Source: Granulicella sp. UBA5172 (lineage in GTDB: Bacteria; Acidobacteriota; Terriglobia; Terriglobales; Acidobacteriaceae). From it: 7,716 bases of DNA. Below are positions 1 through 7,008 of the stretch, piece by piece. How positions within the stretch are numbered: position 1 is the first letter of the stretch; the number at the start of each line of letters is the position of its first letter. The position numbers were made by a program, and so were the translations under genes. The notes beneath the pieces were generated by a model that did not search any database, was not told where the DNA came from, and saw nothing but the letters and a program-made list of their open reading frames with translations. The stretch is from positions 247 through 7,962 of the forward strand of contig DHWW01000169.1 in the NCBI GenBank assembly GCA_002413385.1, read 5' to 3'.

Positions 1-1
1 C

Positions 2-154
2 TACCGTTGGCGCAAGGAGTACGGTGGATTGAAGGTGGACCAAGCTCGGCGGCTGAAAGAGCTTGAGCAGGAGAACACGAAGCTGAAGCGGTTGGTCTCC
101 GAGTTGAGTCTGGAGAAGCTGGTGTTGAAGGACATCGCCTCGGGAAAATTCTAA
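2..154 (+). CDS. IS3 transposase OrfA, C-terminal 50 residues (partial)
   Basis: The frame is open from position 2 to the TAA at 152-154 and reads YRWRKEYGGLKVDQARRLKE onward, ending in DIASGKF. In the IS3 family OrfA carries an N-terminal helix-turn-helix that binds the terminal repeats, followed by a leucine zipper used for multimerisation. Only the end of the HTH region and the zipper are visible. The zipper is a Leu/Glu/Lys-rich helix with regularly spaced leucines (RLKELEQENTKLKRLVSEL). The gene starts before the window. Its stop overlaps the OrfB reading frame, the usual IS3 arrangement in which the full transposase OrfAB is made by a -1 ribosomal frameshift. Confidence 0.85.
   Translation, partial: YRWRKEYGGLKVDQARRLKELEQENTKLKRLVSELSLEKLVLKDIASGKF
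145..148 (+). other. probable -1 programmed frameshift site between OrfA and OrfB
   Basis: A run of four A (145-148) sits two codons before the OrfA stop. OrfA reads gga aaa ttc taa. Slipping back one base on A-AAA gives aaa att cta agc cct gaa, which leads straight into the OrfB sequence (ILSPERRR...). The geometry matches the OrfA/OrfB overlap of IS3 elements. I did not establish a stimulatory structure downstream. Confidence 0.5.
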
Positions 155-405
155 GCCCTGAACGACGGCGCTGTGCGGTGATCTATGCGCGGGATGCGCA
201 TGGGATGAGCGAGCGGCAAGCGTGCCATGTGGTCGAACAGCCACGCGGCACGCAGCGCTACCGGCCGACCCAGCGGGACGACGAAGACACGCTTACTCAG
301 GCCATCGTCACGTTGGCCAGTCAGTATGGCCGTTATGGATACCGCCGGATCACGGCGCTGCTCAAGCGGACAGGCTGGCAGGTCGGCAAGGACCGGGTAG
401 AGCGC

Positions 406-452
406 ATCTCCACCCCACGGACGAAGACCTGTCCGCGGGGACCCCGGGATCT
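406..452. repeat. 43-bp palindromic insertion with 4-bp flanking direct repeat
   Basis: The insert interrupts OrfB and is bracketed by atct at 406-409 and atct at 449-452, as a target-site duplication would be. Inside, ccccacggac (413-422) and gtccgcgggg (431-440) form a 10-bp stem with one A/C mismatch and an 8-nt loop. A second inverted pair, cgggg/ccccg around 436-446, could compete with it. The insert is more GC-rich than its surroundings. It resembles a short REP-like or other small palindromic element. No second copy is present in this window, so its dispersal is an inference. Confidence 0.6.
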
Positions 453-1031
453 GGCGTCGTGAGGGGCTGAAGGTTCCACAAAAGCAGAAGCCAAGAGGGC
501 GGTTGTGGCTCAACGACGGGTCATGCATGCGGCTGCGGCCGGAGCACCCTAACCATGTCTGGAGCTACGACTTCGTGAGCGCGAAGACTCATGATGGGAG
601 AACGGTGAGGATGTTGAACTTGATCGATGAGCATACCAGGGAGAGCTTGCTGGTACGTCCGGAGCGACGATGGAGCAGTGCAAAGGTGATCGAGTCTCTG
701 GCTGATGTCATGGTGATGAAGGGCGTTCCGGAACACATCCGTTCCGACAATGGCCCTGAGTTCGTAGCCAAAGATCTTCGGAAGTGGCTGGCGGATACCG
801 GTGCAAAGACGCTCTATATCGAACCCGGGAGTCCCTGGGAGAACGGCTACTGCGAGAGCTTCAACTCGAAGCTCAGAGACGAGTTCCTCAACGGAGAGAT
901 CTTCTACTCACTCAAGGAAGTGCAGGTGCTGGCCGAACGCTGGCGGGTTCACTACAACACGATCAGGCCACACTCGTCGCTGGGCTATCGCTCCCCGGCG
1001 CCAGAGGCCTGGGCGACTGAAACCAATCTCA

Positions 1032-1084
1032 TGGGGTGTGGGGAGCCGGGAATCGCTACGCGCTTCCCGGCTCTCCACACCCTA
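1032..1084 (+). terminator. long hairpin in the OrfB tail
   Basis: Arms 1032-1052 and 1064-1084 pair over 21 positions, with two G-T (G-U in RNA) wobbles and an 11-nt loop. The core is gccgggaa against ttcccggc. It lies inside the last codons of OrfB, encoding the tail around MGCGEPGIATRFPALHTLSG. I recall similar GCG...RFP..HTP tails in related IS3 OrfB proteins, which would make the hairpin a conserved feature of the element. No T-tract follows, so a simple intrinsic terminator is not certain. It may instead block read-through transcription or affect mRNA stability. Confidence 0.5.
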
Positions 1085-1184
1085 TCCGGCAGCTATCCCG
1101 GTACATCAAAAGCCGCGCTACACTAACAATACTAACAATTCAACTGGTACAAAAGATCGGGCAGGCCAACCCACGCAAGCGCGA

Positions 1185-1385
1185 CTAGGGCTTGCCGGTT
1201 GAACGCACAGGGGGTTTCTTGCTCTCTGTCGAACGAATCTCAATGTTGAGGGCTCCTGATCTACCGCAGGCAGGGCATTGGACGACCCCGGAAAGCAGCG
1301 TTGGAGCTTCCATCTCTGATCGTAATATCTCCTGTCCGCACGCTTTGCACACGTGGGCCGGATAGGGATTCGGTCTGGAGAGCAT
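1185..1385 (-). CDS. small zinc-ribbon-like protein (66 aa), hypothetical
   Basis: The ATG at 1383-1385 gives a 66-residue protein with two CxxC pairs: Cys13/Cys16 (VCKACGQ) and Cys37/Cys40 (QCPACGR), 20 residues apart. That layout is expected for a four-cysteine zinc ribbon. The function is unknown; such small ribbons may bind nucleic acid or proteins. The start is supported by a GGAG (complement of 1395-1398) nine bases upstream. The same frame stays open upstream to an ATG at 1580, but that would overlap the end of the GH31 gene and add low-complexity Arg/Ser-rich sequence, so I prefer 1385. There is no signal peptide or membrane segment. The stop sits in the loop of a 6-bp hairpin (gcaagc 1175-1180, gcttgc 1190-1195) just beyond the IS3 right end, so the native C-terminus appears to survive. 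It lies downstream of GH31 on the same strand but about 134 bp away and need not share its transcript. Confidence 0.6.
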   Translation of the reverse strand: MLSRPNPYPAHVCKACGQEILRSEMEAPTLLSGVVQCPACGRSGALNIEIRSTESKKPPVRSTGKP

Positions 1386-1463
1386 CGTCTGTTTCTCCAA
1401 TGACAAAGAATATGCTTGCTTTGATCGAAGAGCTGTCAGTGCAAGATTGGGTCGTCGAGAGAT

Positions 1464-1500
1464 ACTCGGGGACCGAGTCGAATTAATTCGAATACGTATT
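1464..1500. promoter_or_regulatory. three contiguous palindromes downstream of GH31
   Basis: The interval holds actcgg-gga-ccgagt (1464-1478, 6-bp stem, 3-nt loop), a perfect 14-bp palindrome tcgaattaattcga (1478-1491) and a perfect 10-bp palindrome aatacgtatt (1491-1500), packed end to end. They lie 20-56 bp past the GH31 stop and upstream of the zinc-ribbon gene. They could form a terminator region for GH31 or protein-binding sites for the small gene. No T-tract makes a clear intrinsic terminator. Confidence 0.35.
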
Positions 1501-1519
1501 TCAGAGACGGATGCAGATT

Positions 1520-4159
1520 CTACTTTTCGAAGCGGACGCTCAGTGCGCGACCCGTGTAGGTAACGTCCTTTTCTGACCATTGCTGACCTCGCAAGAGGCG
1601 CACGTGCAGTTGCTGTTGTGAGGGCATATTCTGATATGTTCCTTGCCGAGCGCCAAGGGTGAGTGTCCCTGTCTTCTCATTCCAAGCGATGCCGACTTTG
1701 GAGCGCTGCCCCTGCTCGTAGCGATAGGTCAGTCCATCGTCGTCGTATAGGGTGAACTGTCCGTCCGCGCCGGGATAGATTCGAAGTTCAAGAGGCGAAT
1801 CCTGTTTTTCGCCCACATATTGTTGAACAGGGGCAAAGGGGACAATGCTGCCTGCACGAACCAGCAAAGGAATCTTGCCAATGGGCGCGTCCAGCGTTGC
1901 CTCCGCTCCTGATGCAACGGGCTGGCCGGTCCACCAGTTGAACCATCCACCCTTCGACTGCGGCGCGTAGACGCGGGCCTGGGTGACACCGGCGTCGAGA
2001 ACGGGAGCGACGAGGAATGCCGGCCCAAACATGTATTCATACTTCTGGTCCAGCGCATGCGGATCGTCCGCGAAATCCATGACCAGAGGACGCATGATGG
2101 TTCCGCCGGAAGAGGTGACATTCGCAGCTTGCGAGTAGATATAGGGCAGGAGTTGATAACGCAGGTCAATGAGGTCTTTCTCCTGCTCGACCATCTCCGG
2201 GCCGTAGTTCCATGGCTCGGTGTTGGTCTGGTAGCCATGCACGCGCATCAAAGGCGAGAAAGTAGAGAACTCCAGCCAGCGGACGAAGCGCTCGTGGTAG
2301 GCCGGATCGGTAAACTGAGTTCGGCCAGGCCGGAAAAAGCCGCCGGTATCCGTGGTCCAGTAAGGCATTCCGGAAGCGGCATAGTCGAGACCGGCCGTCA
2401 CCTGACGGCGGAGTGTGTCCCAGTCATTTCCGATGTCTCCCGACCAGGTCGACACGGAATAGCGCTGCTCCCCGAGGAACGCGCTGCGGGAGAGAATCAT
2501 CACGCGCTTATCCGGCGCGTCCTTACGTGAACCTTCGTAGACGGTCTTGGTGACGTAGAGCGGATACACCAGCCGGTATTCGTCGCCCGAACCGACGTAG
2601 ACGGTCCGGTTATGGAGGTCGTCATTTTCGGGTTCGGTTGCGTCCAGCCACCAAGCGTCGATTCCGAGCGACAGCATTCTGCTGGAGAAATTCTGCCAAT
2701 ACAGGCTTGCGGCCGCGGGATTGAAGAAGTCCACCCAGGTCGTGTTTGGGATGAAGTAATTCTTGTCCTTGAATAACTTGCCAACATCGGATGCTGGATC
2801 GAATCGCGACCAGACAGAGACCATCAGCCGCGCATTGAGATCATGCACCTGCTTCACCAACGCGGCAGGGTCGGGATAGTTCGCTTCGTCGAAGCGCATC
2901 GCGTTCCACCCATATTTGCCCCAGTATTGCCAATCCTGGACGATCAGATCGAGCGGAATGTCGTCTTTGCGGAACTGCTGGATGGTGTCTATGATTTCGT
3001 TGGACGAGTGATAGCGTTCGCGGCATTGGATAAAGCCAAACGCCCATTCGGGAAACATCGGCGCTTCCCCGGTGAGCCGTCGATACGAACCTATGACTTG
3101 ATCGGCGTTTCCCGCAAAGACGGTATAGTCCACCTCGCGCGCGTCGGGAGATATGAGGACGGTCTTGTTTTCCGCCAAGCCCCAATCCACAGAGGGGTGA
3201 TCGTCCGCATTGGCTTCGACCGTCACATGGTGAGTTCCGGCGGCGAGGTGTGCGATGCCGCTGGTCGATCCGGGGAGCCACTGGTTCGTAAGCTCGAAGA
3301 TTGTCTTCCCATCAATCTTCAAGTGGTATCGGTCGGTCATGGTGCGGCCGGAGTCCAGCACGATCCCGTAGTCCCCGTCGGTGGGTATCTCAAGATCACC
3401 GGTAAACTGCTTGGCTCTGCGCACCTGCCGCTGCGTGCCCGCGCTGGTGGTAACATCCACGGACTGGCTGGCTCCCGCGGCCGCTTCAGTGAGAACGAGG
3501 TGATTGCCGGGAGGATTCAACTGCGTCATCCCGTAGTTGTGCCAAAGGATTCCATATCCATTGCTCGACAAGAGGAATGGAATCGATATCTGCGTATTGA
3601 GCTGGACGAGTTTCCGCGGCAGCCGGGCAATATCGAGATATCCGTCCTGGAATTGCCCAGATCCGTAGAGATGCTCTCCGGGCTGGAGGGGAAATTGGAC
3701 CTCGGCGGTCGCAACTGGTGCTTCGGAGCCACCGGGATGGGTGAGTTGACGGCTGCCTGGCAGCTCCTGCGTGAGGAGCTTCCCTTTAGCGTCGAAGAAT
3801 TGGATATCGCCCGAGCGCTTGTCGACGACAGCCTTGATCTGAGATGTCCGCAGCCAGGATGAGCGAGTGTCGGAGCCCGCGGAAGCAGTAACACTGGGGG
3901 CAGAAGTCGTAAAGAGAAGCTCCGGCAGTTGGGTAGTGGCTGGATTTCCGCAGCGCACCCGGATTGCGTTTCCTGCCTGTGCGGTGAGGCGCAACTCTCC
4001 GCAGGTCGAGGTGAGCCTCAACTCTCCGGCAGCGTGCTGCGACTGAGGCAGGGCAACTTGCGGAGCGAAACCAAGCCAGATAATGAGAGTGAGATTCCTG
4101 GTTGACCACACGGACTTGCTCCTGCTTTCGATCTGACGTCGTGCGATAGAAGTTGGCAT
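1520..4159 (-). CDS. secreted GH31 glycoside hydrolase, probable alpha-xylosidase
   Basis: This 879-residue protein belongs to glycoside hydrolase family 31, retaining enzymes that remove alpha-linked sugars. It most resembles alpha-xylosidases acting on xyloglucan oligosaccharides. A hydrophobic export segment covers residues 23-38 (LTLIIWLGFAPQVALP). The N-terminal beta-sandwich is around 45-240 and about 345-370. A PA14-like insert falls near 240-340 (FTGDLEIPTDGDYGIVLDSG, AAGTHHVTVE), as in Cellvibrio Xyl31A. The catalytic barrel spans about 370-690, and a DUF5110-like C-terminal domain begins near 780. The predicted nucleophile is Asp506 in WWLDATEPE and the acid/base is Asp575 in WSGD; both are present, as is QDWQYWG (409-414). 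The frame is intact, unlike GH2. The ATG at 4159 has a weak ribosome site; GTG at 4109-4111 (residue 17) has AGGAG seven bases upstream and would give a more usual signal peptide, so it may be the true start. A 9-residue tandem repeat (GELRLTSTC/GELRLTAQA) follows the signal. Family confidence is high; substrate confidence is moderate. Confidence 0.92.
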   Translation of the reverse strand: MPTSIARRQIESRSKSVWSTRNLTLIIWLGFAPQVALPQSQHAAGELRLTSTCGELRLTAQAGNAIRVRCGNPATTQLPELLFTTSAPSVTASAGSDTRSSWLRTSQIKAVVDKRSGDIQFFDAKGKLLTQELPGSRQLTHPGGSEAPVATAEVQFPLQPGEHLYGSGQFQDGYLDIARLPRKLVQLNTQISIPFLLSSNGYGILWHNYGMTQLNPPGNHLVLTEAAAGASQSVDVTTSAGTQRQVRRAKQFTGDLEIPTDGDYGIVLDSGRTMTDRYHLKIDGKTIFELTNQWLPGSTSGIAHLAAGTHHVTVEANADDHPSVDWGLAENKTVLISPDAREVDYTVFAGNADQVIGSYRRLTGEAPMFPEWAFGFIQCRERYHSSNEIIDTIQQFRKDDIPLDLIVQDWQYWGKYGWNAMRFDEANYPDPAALVKQVHDLNARLMVSVWSRFDPASDVGKLFKDKNYFIPNTTWVDFFNPAAASLYWQNFSSRMLSLGIDAWWLDATEPENDDLHNRTVYVGSGDEYRLVYPLYVTKTVYEGSRKDAPDKRVMILSRSAFLGEQRYSVSTWSGDIGNDWDTLRRQVTAGLDYAASGMPYWTTDTGGFFRPGRTQFTDPAYHERFVRWLEFSTFSPLMRVHGYQTNTEPWNYGPEMVEQEKDLIDLRYQLLPYIYSQAANVTSSGGTIMRPLVMDFADDPHALDQKYEYMFGPAFLVAPVLDAGVTQARVYAPQSKGGWFNWWTGQPVASGAEATLDAPIGKIPLLVRAGSIVPFAPVQQYVGEKQDSPLELRIYPGADGQFTLYDDDGLTYRYEQGQRSKVGIAWNEKTGTLTLGARQGTYQNMPSQQQLHVRLLRGQQWSEKDVTYTGRALSVRFEK
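4119..4123 (-). promoter_or_regulatory. ribosome binding site favouring a GTG start for GH31
   Basis: The minus strand reads AGGAG here, seven bases before the GTG at 4111-4109. The longer ATG start at 4159 is preceded only by a poorly placed GAGG. Starting at the GTG gives an N-terminus of MWSTRNLTLIIWLGF, a compact signal peptide, whereas the ATG start puts 22 mostly polar residues ahead of the hydrophobic core. Confidence 0.45.
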
Positions 4160-4201
4160 CGTGAAAGAGAACCTCGGAATCTGTGGTTAGAAAAACGTCA
4201 T

Positions 4202-4245
4202 GAAAGGTGCGGCATGCGCGTCCATCGCACATGCCGCTTCCTTTC
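4202..4245 (-). terminator. strong hairpin abutting the GH2 stop codon
   Basis: In minus-strand sense it reads GAAAGG, a 2-nt bulge, GCGGCATGTGCG, loop ATGGA, CGCGCATGCCGC, 1 nt, CCTTTC. That is a 6-bp outer stem plus a 12-bp inner stem. The single non-Watson-Crick pair is G-U in the minus-strand RNA but C/A on the plus strand, so the structure fits minus-strand transcription. A run of five T (complement of 4191-4195) follows the stem by six bases. It fills most of the 86-bp gap between GH2 and GH31, so it may terminate or attenuate GH2 transcription before GH31, or protect the upstream message. Confidence 0.6.
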
Positions 4246-6874
4246 CTATGTCACATCCAACTGAATGATGCCAGACTCCAGCCCGGGTGCCTGCGCTCTG
4301 ACAGTGACTTTTCCTGCTTTCCCTCGTGGCTGAACAATTGCGAGGCAGCGGCCGTGATACGTGTTCGGGCTCTTAGACCGGAAGCTCGCAACATCCTTCG
4401 GATTCGCACTTCCAGCAGCAGCCAGATCGCCTGCCCCACTCACTATAAAGCTAACCGGAGCAACCGCATCAGGAACCAGGTTCCCTTTGTCGTCTACGAT
4501 TTCTGCTTTCACGTAGGACAAATCGTTGCGGTCGCGCCGAACGCTCGACCGATCGGCAACGAGGCGGATCTTTGTCGGCTTTCCCGCGGTTGTCAGACTC
4601 TGTTCCGCGATGGGCTGCCCACCCTGCATGGCGATGGCCTTGAGTTCACCGGCTGCGTATGGAACCTGGAACTCAGCCTTGTACTCCGTCGCGCGGGACA
4701 CTGGCTTCGTTCCAACTTCCTTGCCGTTGAGCAGCAGGCGCACCTGATCTCCTGTGGAAGCCACGCGTACAGCCACAGTCCGGCCTTCGTAACCCGGCCA
4801 GGTCCAGCTGCGCAACTCGTCTGACCAGCCCCAGGCGGTGATGACCTCTGTTCTGCCGACCGGAACTGGGCGCTGCACAACCATCTCCAACTTGCTGGTT
4901 CCCCACACTACGCGGCGGTAGTAGCCTTGCGGCTTCGTTTCTCCAATCAAGTCGATATCGCCGCAGTAGGAGTTGAACCACGGAAATGAAAGATAGATGT
5001 TGCCGTAGCCGAATCCACCTCCTGGAGCAGCTGGCGCGCCCGGAGCACCTGGGCCACCCCCCCTGGGCGCGGGCCGCAATTGTGCATTGCCAAGCGAGGA
5101 CTCGCCAAGGTAATCCATAGCCGTCCATGTGAAATCGCCGATTACATAAGGCAACCGTTCCACCGGCTCCCAGGTCGCGTACGCCTGGCGGGGGAAAGAT
5201 TCGGTCCCAAGGATGATCCGATCCGGATGTCGCACATGGTCTGTTTCGTAATTCGTGATCATATAGTTATAGCCGCCGACATCGAGGTGCAGGAACGCTG
5301 GATCAAGCTGCTCTCCGCCTCCGCGAGCGCTGTTGATCGCAGCTGTCACAAGACGAGTCGGGTCGAGCTTGTGTGCGTATTCCTGTAAGTTCTTCGCAAT
5401 TTCTACACCACGCGGTTGGGCCCGTTCAGGTATCTCGTTACCAATGCTCCACAAAATGACCGAGGGATGGTTTCGATCTCGCAGTATCATCGAGGCGAGG
5501 TCCCGCTGCCACCACTCTGCAAATACCAGATGGTAGTCCTCGGGATTCTTCTGCACTTCCCACTGGTCGAACGCCTCATCTACCACCAGCATGCCAAGCC
5601 TGTCGCAGCTTGCAAGAAACATGGGCGAGGGCGGATTGTGACTCGTACGGATGGCGTTGAAGCCGTGAGCCTTCATCAACTCAATGCGGCGCTCCTCTGA
5701 CCGGTCGTAGGCACATGCGCCCAGGATTCCGTTGTCGTGGTGCATGCAGCCACCCCGTAACTTGGTGACTTCGCCGTTGATCCGCAAACCATTTTGTGCG
5801 TCGATCTCGACCTTTCGGATTCCGAAGGGGGTGGACATCCGATCCACAACATTTGCACCCGCTATCAGCTCAGTTTCCAAGCGGTACATCTGCGGCGTGG
5901 CGGTTCCCCATAGTTTCGGGTTCGGAAGCGTGACGCTTTGTTCCACTTCGGTGAAACCTGTTGCGGGAATGGACTGCTTCAACTCTTGCGTTCCGGCGCT
6001 GTCATTGTTTCCATCAAACAGATGCAGCCGCACGGTCACGTCCTGGGCCGAGCCGGTCCTGTTCTCAACCTTCACCGCGACCTTCACCGTCGCGCTGGCC
6101 TTGCTGACATCCGGCGTGGTGACGGAGACGCCCCACTTCGGTATGCGGATTTTGCCTGTCGTATCCAGCCACACGTGCCTGTAGATACCCGACCCGGAAT
6201 ACCAACGGCTGTTCTTGCCTTCGTTACGCACTCGCACCGCAAGTACGTTCTCGCCGGTCCTGCGAAGGTGCGGCGTCAGATCATACGAGAAGGTCGTGTA
6301 ACCATAAGGATGCGTCCCAAGGAGCTCGCCGTTCAGCCAGACATCGCTGTTGCGGTACACGCCATCGAAGGTGATCTCCACCTGTCCATCTACCGGAACC
6401 GCCGACGCCGAAAAGCTACGGCGATACCAACCGGTTCCCCCTACGAACCAGCCCGTGTCACGGCCGCCCTGACTTATGTTCTGTATCGAAAGGGCCGGTG
6501 CGGGTTGCCGCGACGGTCATACCCCACAGGGCCCCGGCGCCATTTTCCGTGTAGCCCAGCGAGGGCAGGTCCTCGACGCTCCAATCATGCGGCAGGTCCA
6601 GAACACGCCAGCTGCTGTCGTTAAATCCGGGAGCTTCCGCTCCCGGCGCATCACCGCGTAAAAAACGCCATCCTTCATCGAAGGATTGATCACGTTTGCC
6701 TGCGGCAACTGCGAGAGGCGAGGTCCCCTGAGCCGGACGTGCATCCTGTGCTTCCGCAACGGCCTGCGAAACGATAGGGGTCATGGCCAGAACCGCCAGA
6801 CCTTTGAGGATGTCTCGCCTGGCAACGCCGCCGGCGTTTGATGTCGGTTCCGAATCTTTGCTGAACGGGTTCAT
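4246..6874 (-). pseudogene. Tat-exported GH2 beta-galactosidase-type enzyme, single-base frameshift
   Basis: This is a family 2 glycoside hydrolase, most like exo-acting beta-galactosidases. Removing one base at 6478 gives a continuous 875-residue protein. Residues 1-45 hold a twin-arginine signal (ARRDILKGLAVLA, Arg19-Arg20). Next come the sugar-binding jelly roll (about 45-210, with LPHDWSVED and GGTGWYRR), an immunoglobulin-like domain (about 245-355), and the TIM barrel (about 360-640, with RGGCMHHDNG, FNAIRTSHNPPSP). DUF4982-like and GH2 C-terminal beta domains make up the rest. Acid/base Glu480 (SIGNE) and nucleophile Glu558 (GTES), in restored numbering, are present. As read, translation ends in EHKSGRP-stop after Glu132; expected is TEISQGGRDTGW. 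A downstream frame from ATG 6381 (711 aa) lacks the signal and most of the sugar-binding domain. An unusual Pro/Gly/Ala loop containing a G7 run interrupts the barrel at about 600-621. The start at 6874 has AAGGA six bases upstream. Paired with GH31, it would remove galactose from xyloglucan side chains. Confidence 0.85.
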
Positions 6875-6880
6875 CTGCGG

Positions 6881-6885
6881 TCCTT
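6881..6885 (-). promoter_or_regulatory. ribosome binding site of GH2
   Basis: The minus strand reads AAGGA six bases before the ATG at 6874-6872. This fixes the start at MNPFSKDSEP, ahead of the twin-arginine motif, rather than at the in-frame ATG at 6979, which would add 35 Arg-rich residues before the signal. Confidence 0.6.
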
Positions 6886-6952
6886 GGATGAAAGTAGCGC
6901 GAAAACGGAATCTGACACACCGCACCAGCTCCGTTGGATTCTGGCGGCCTTT

Positions 6953-6966
6953 GAGTAACCGTTTTC
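6953..6966. promoter_or_regulatory. candidate LacI-type operator upstream of GH2
   Basis: The sequence gagtaaccgttttc is an imperfect palindrome with matching GA...TC ends and an AAC/GTT core. This resembles the AAC-centre-GTT operators of LacI-family regulators. It lies about 80 bp upstream of the GH2 start and 40 bp after the LacI remnant. One half (ccgttttc, 6959-6966) recurs inverted as gaaaacgg at 6901-6908. I could not place convincing -35 and -10 boxes, so the call rests on symmetry and context alone. Confidence 0.25.
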
Positions 6967-7008
6967 TCGTCCACACCAACTTACGGCTCGCATGATCCAG
7001 AGGTCAAC

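Larger units (their letters stand above)
145..1126 (+). pseudogene. IS3 transposase OrfB (DDE integrase), disrupted by a 43-bp insertion
   Basis: OrfB is the catalytic half of the IS3 transposase. The first part reads in one frame (SPERRRCAVIYARDAHGMSE... to GKDRVERI, near 408). The second part reads in another frame from about 453 (WRREGLKVPQKQKPRG...). Deleting bases 410-452 joins them as VERI-WRREGLKV, as expected for the family. The 43-bp insert is not a multiple of three and its frame meets a TGA at 460-462. The integrase core downstream is intact: D in WSYDFV (569-571), D in RSDNGPEF and E in NGYCESF, with exactly 35 residues between the last two, the DD(35)E signature. The sequence ends at TAA 1124-1126, after a tail that runs through a long hairpin. 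A GTG at 178 could start a separate OrfB, but OrfB is normally made as the OrfAB fusion. As it stands this copy makes no full transposase. Confidence 0.85.
1..1168 (+). mobile_element. IS3-family insertion sequence (IS407-like), left part outside window
   Basis: This is the right-hand part of an IS3-family element: the tail of OrfA, an overlapping OrfB in the -1 frame with a DD(35)E integrase core, then about 40 bp of non-coding DNA. The likely right end is at 1161-1168, reading gcaggcca. Its reverse complement begins TGGCCTGC, which agrees with the TG...CA termini of IS3-family elements. The left terminal repeat and the target duplication lie outside the window, so the boundary was set by motif and not by pairing two ends. 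OrfB carries a 43-bp insertion (separate entry), so this copy is probably unable to move unless another copy supplies transposase. Confidence 0.8.

Noticed and set aside
151..528. 125-residue minus-strand open frame
   Set aside because: Antisense to IS3 OrfB and spanning the 43-bp insert; no domain seen.
1185..1580. 131-residue version of the zinc-ribbon protein
   Set aside because: The extra 65 N-terminal residues overlap the GH31 end and look non-coding; the internal ATG at 1385 has a good ribosome site.
2843..3862. 339-residue plus-strand open frame
   Set aside because: It lies entirely antisense to the intact GH31 gene, has no recognisable domain, and its length is explained by codon bias of the opposite strand.
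4207..4824. 205-residue plus-strand open frame
   Set aside because: Antisense to the GH2 C-terminus and starting inside the intergenic hairpin; no family resemblance.
6470..6482. Programmed frameshift in GH2
   Set aside because: No slippery sequence at the site; a simple one-base insertion explains the break.
5938..6624. 228-residue plus-strand open frame
   Set aside because: Antisense to the GH2 gene, with Arg/Pro-rich composition typical of shadow frames.
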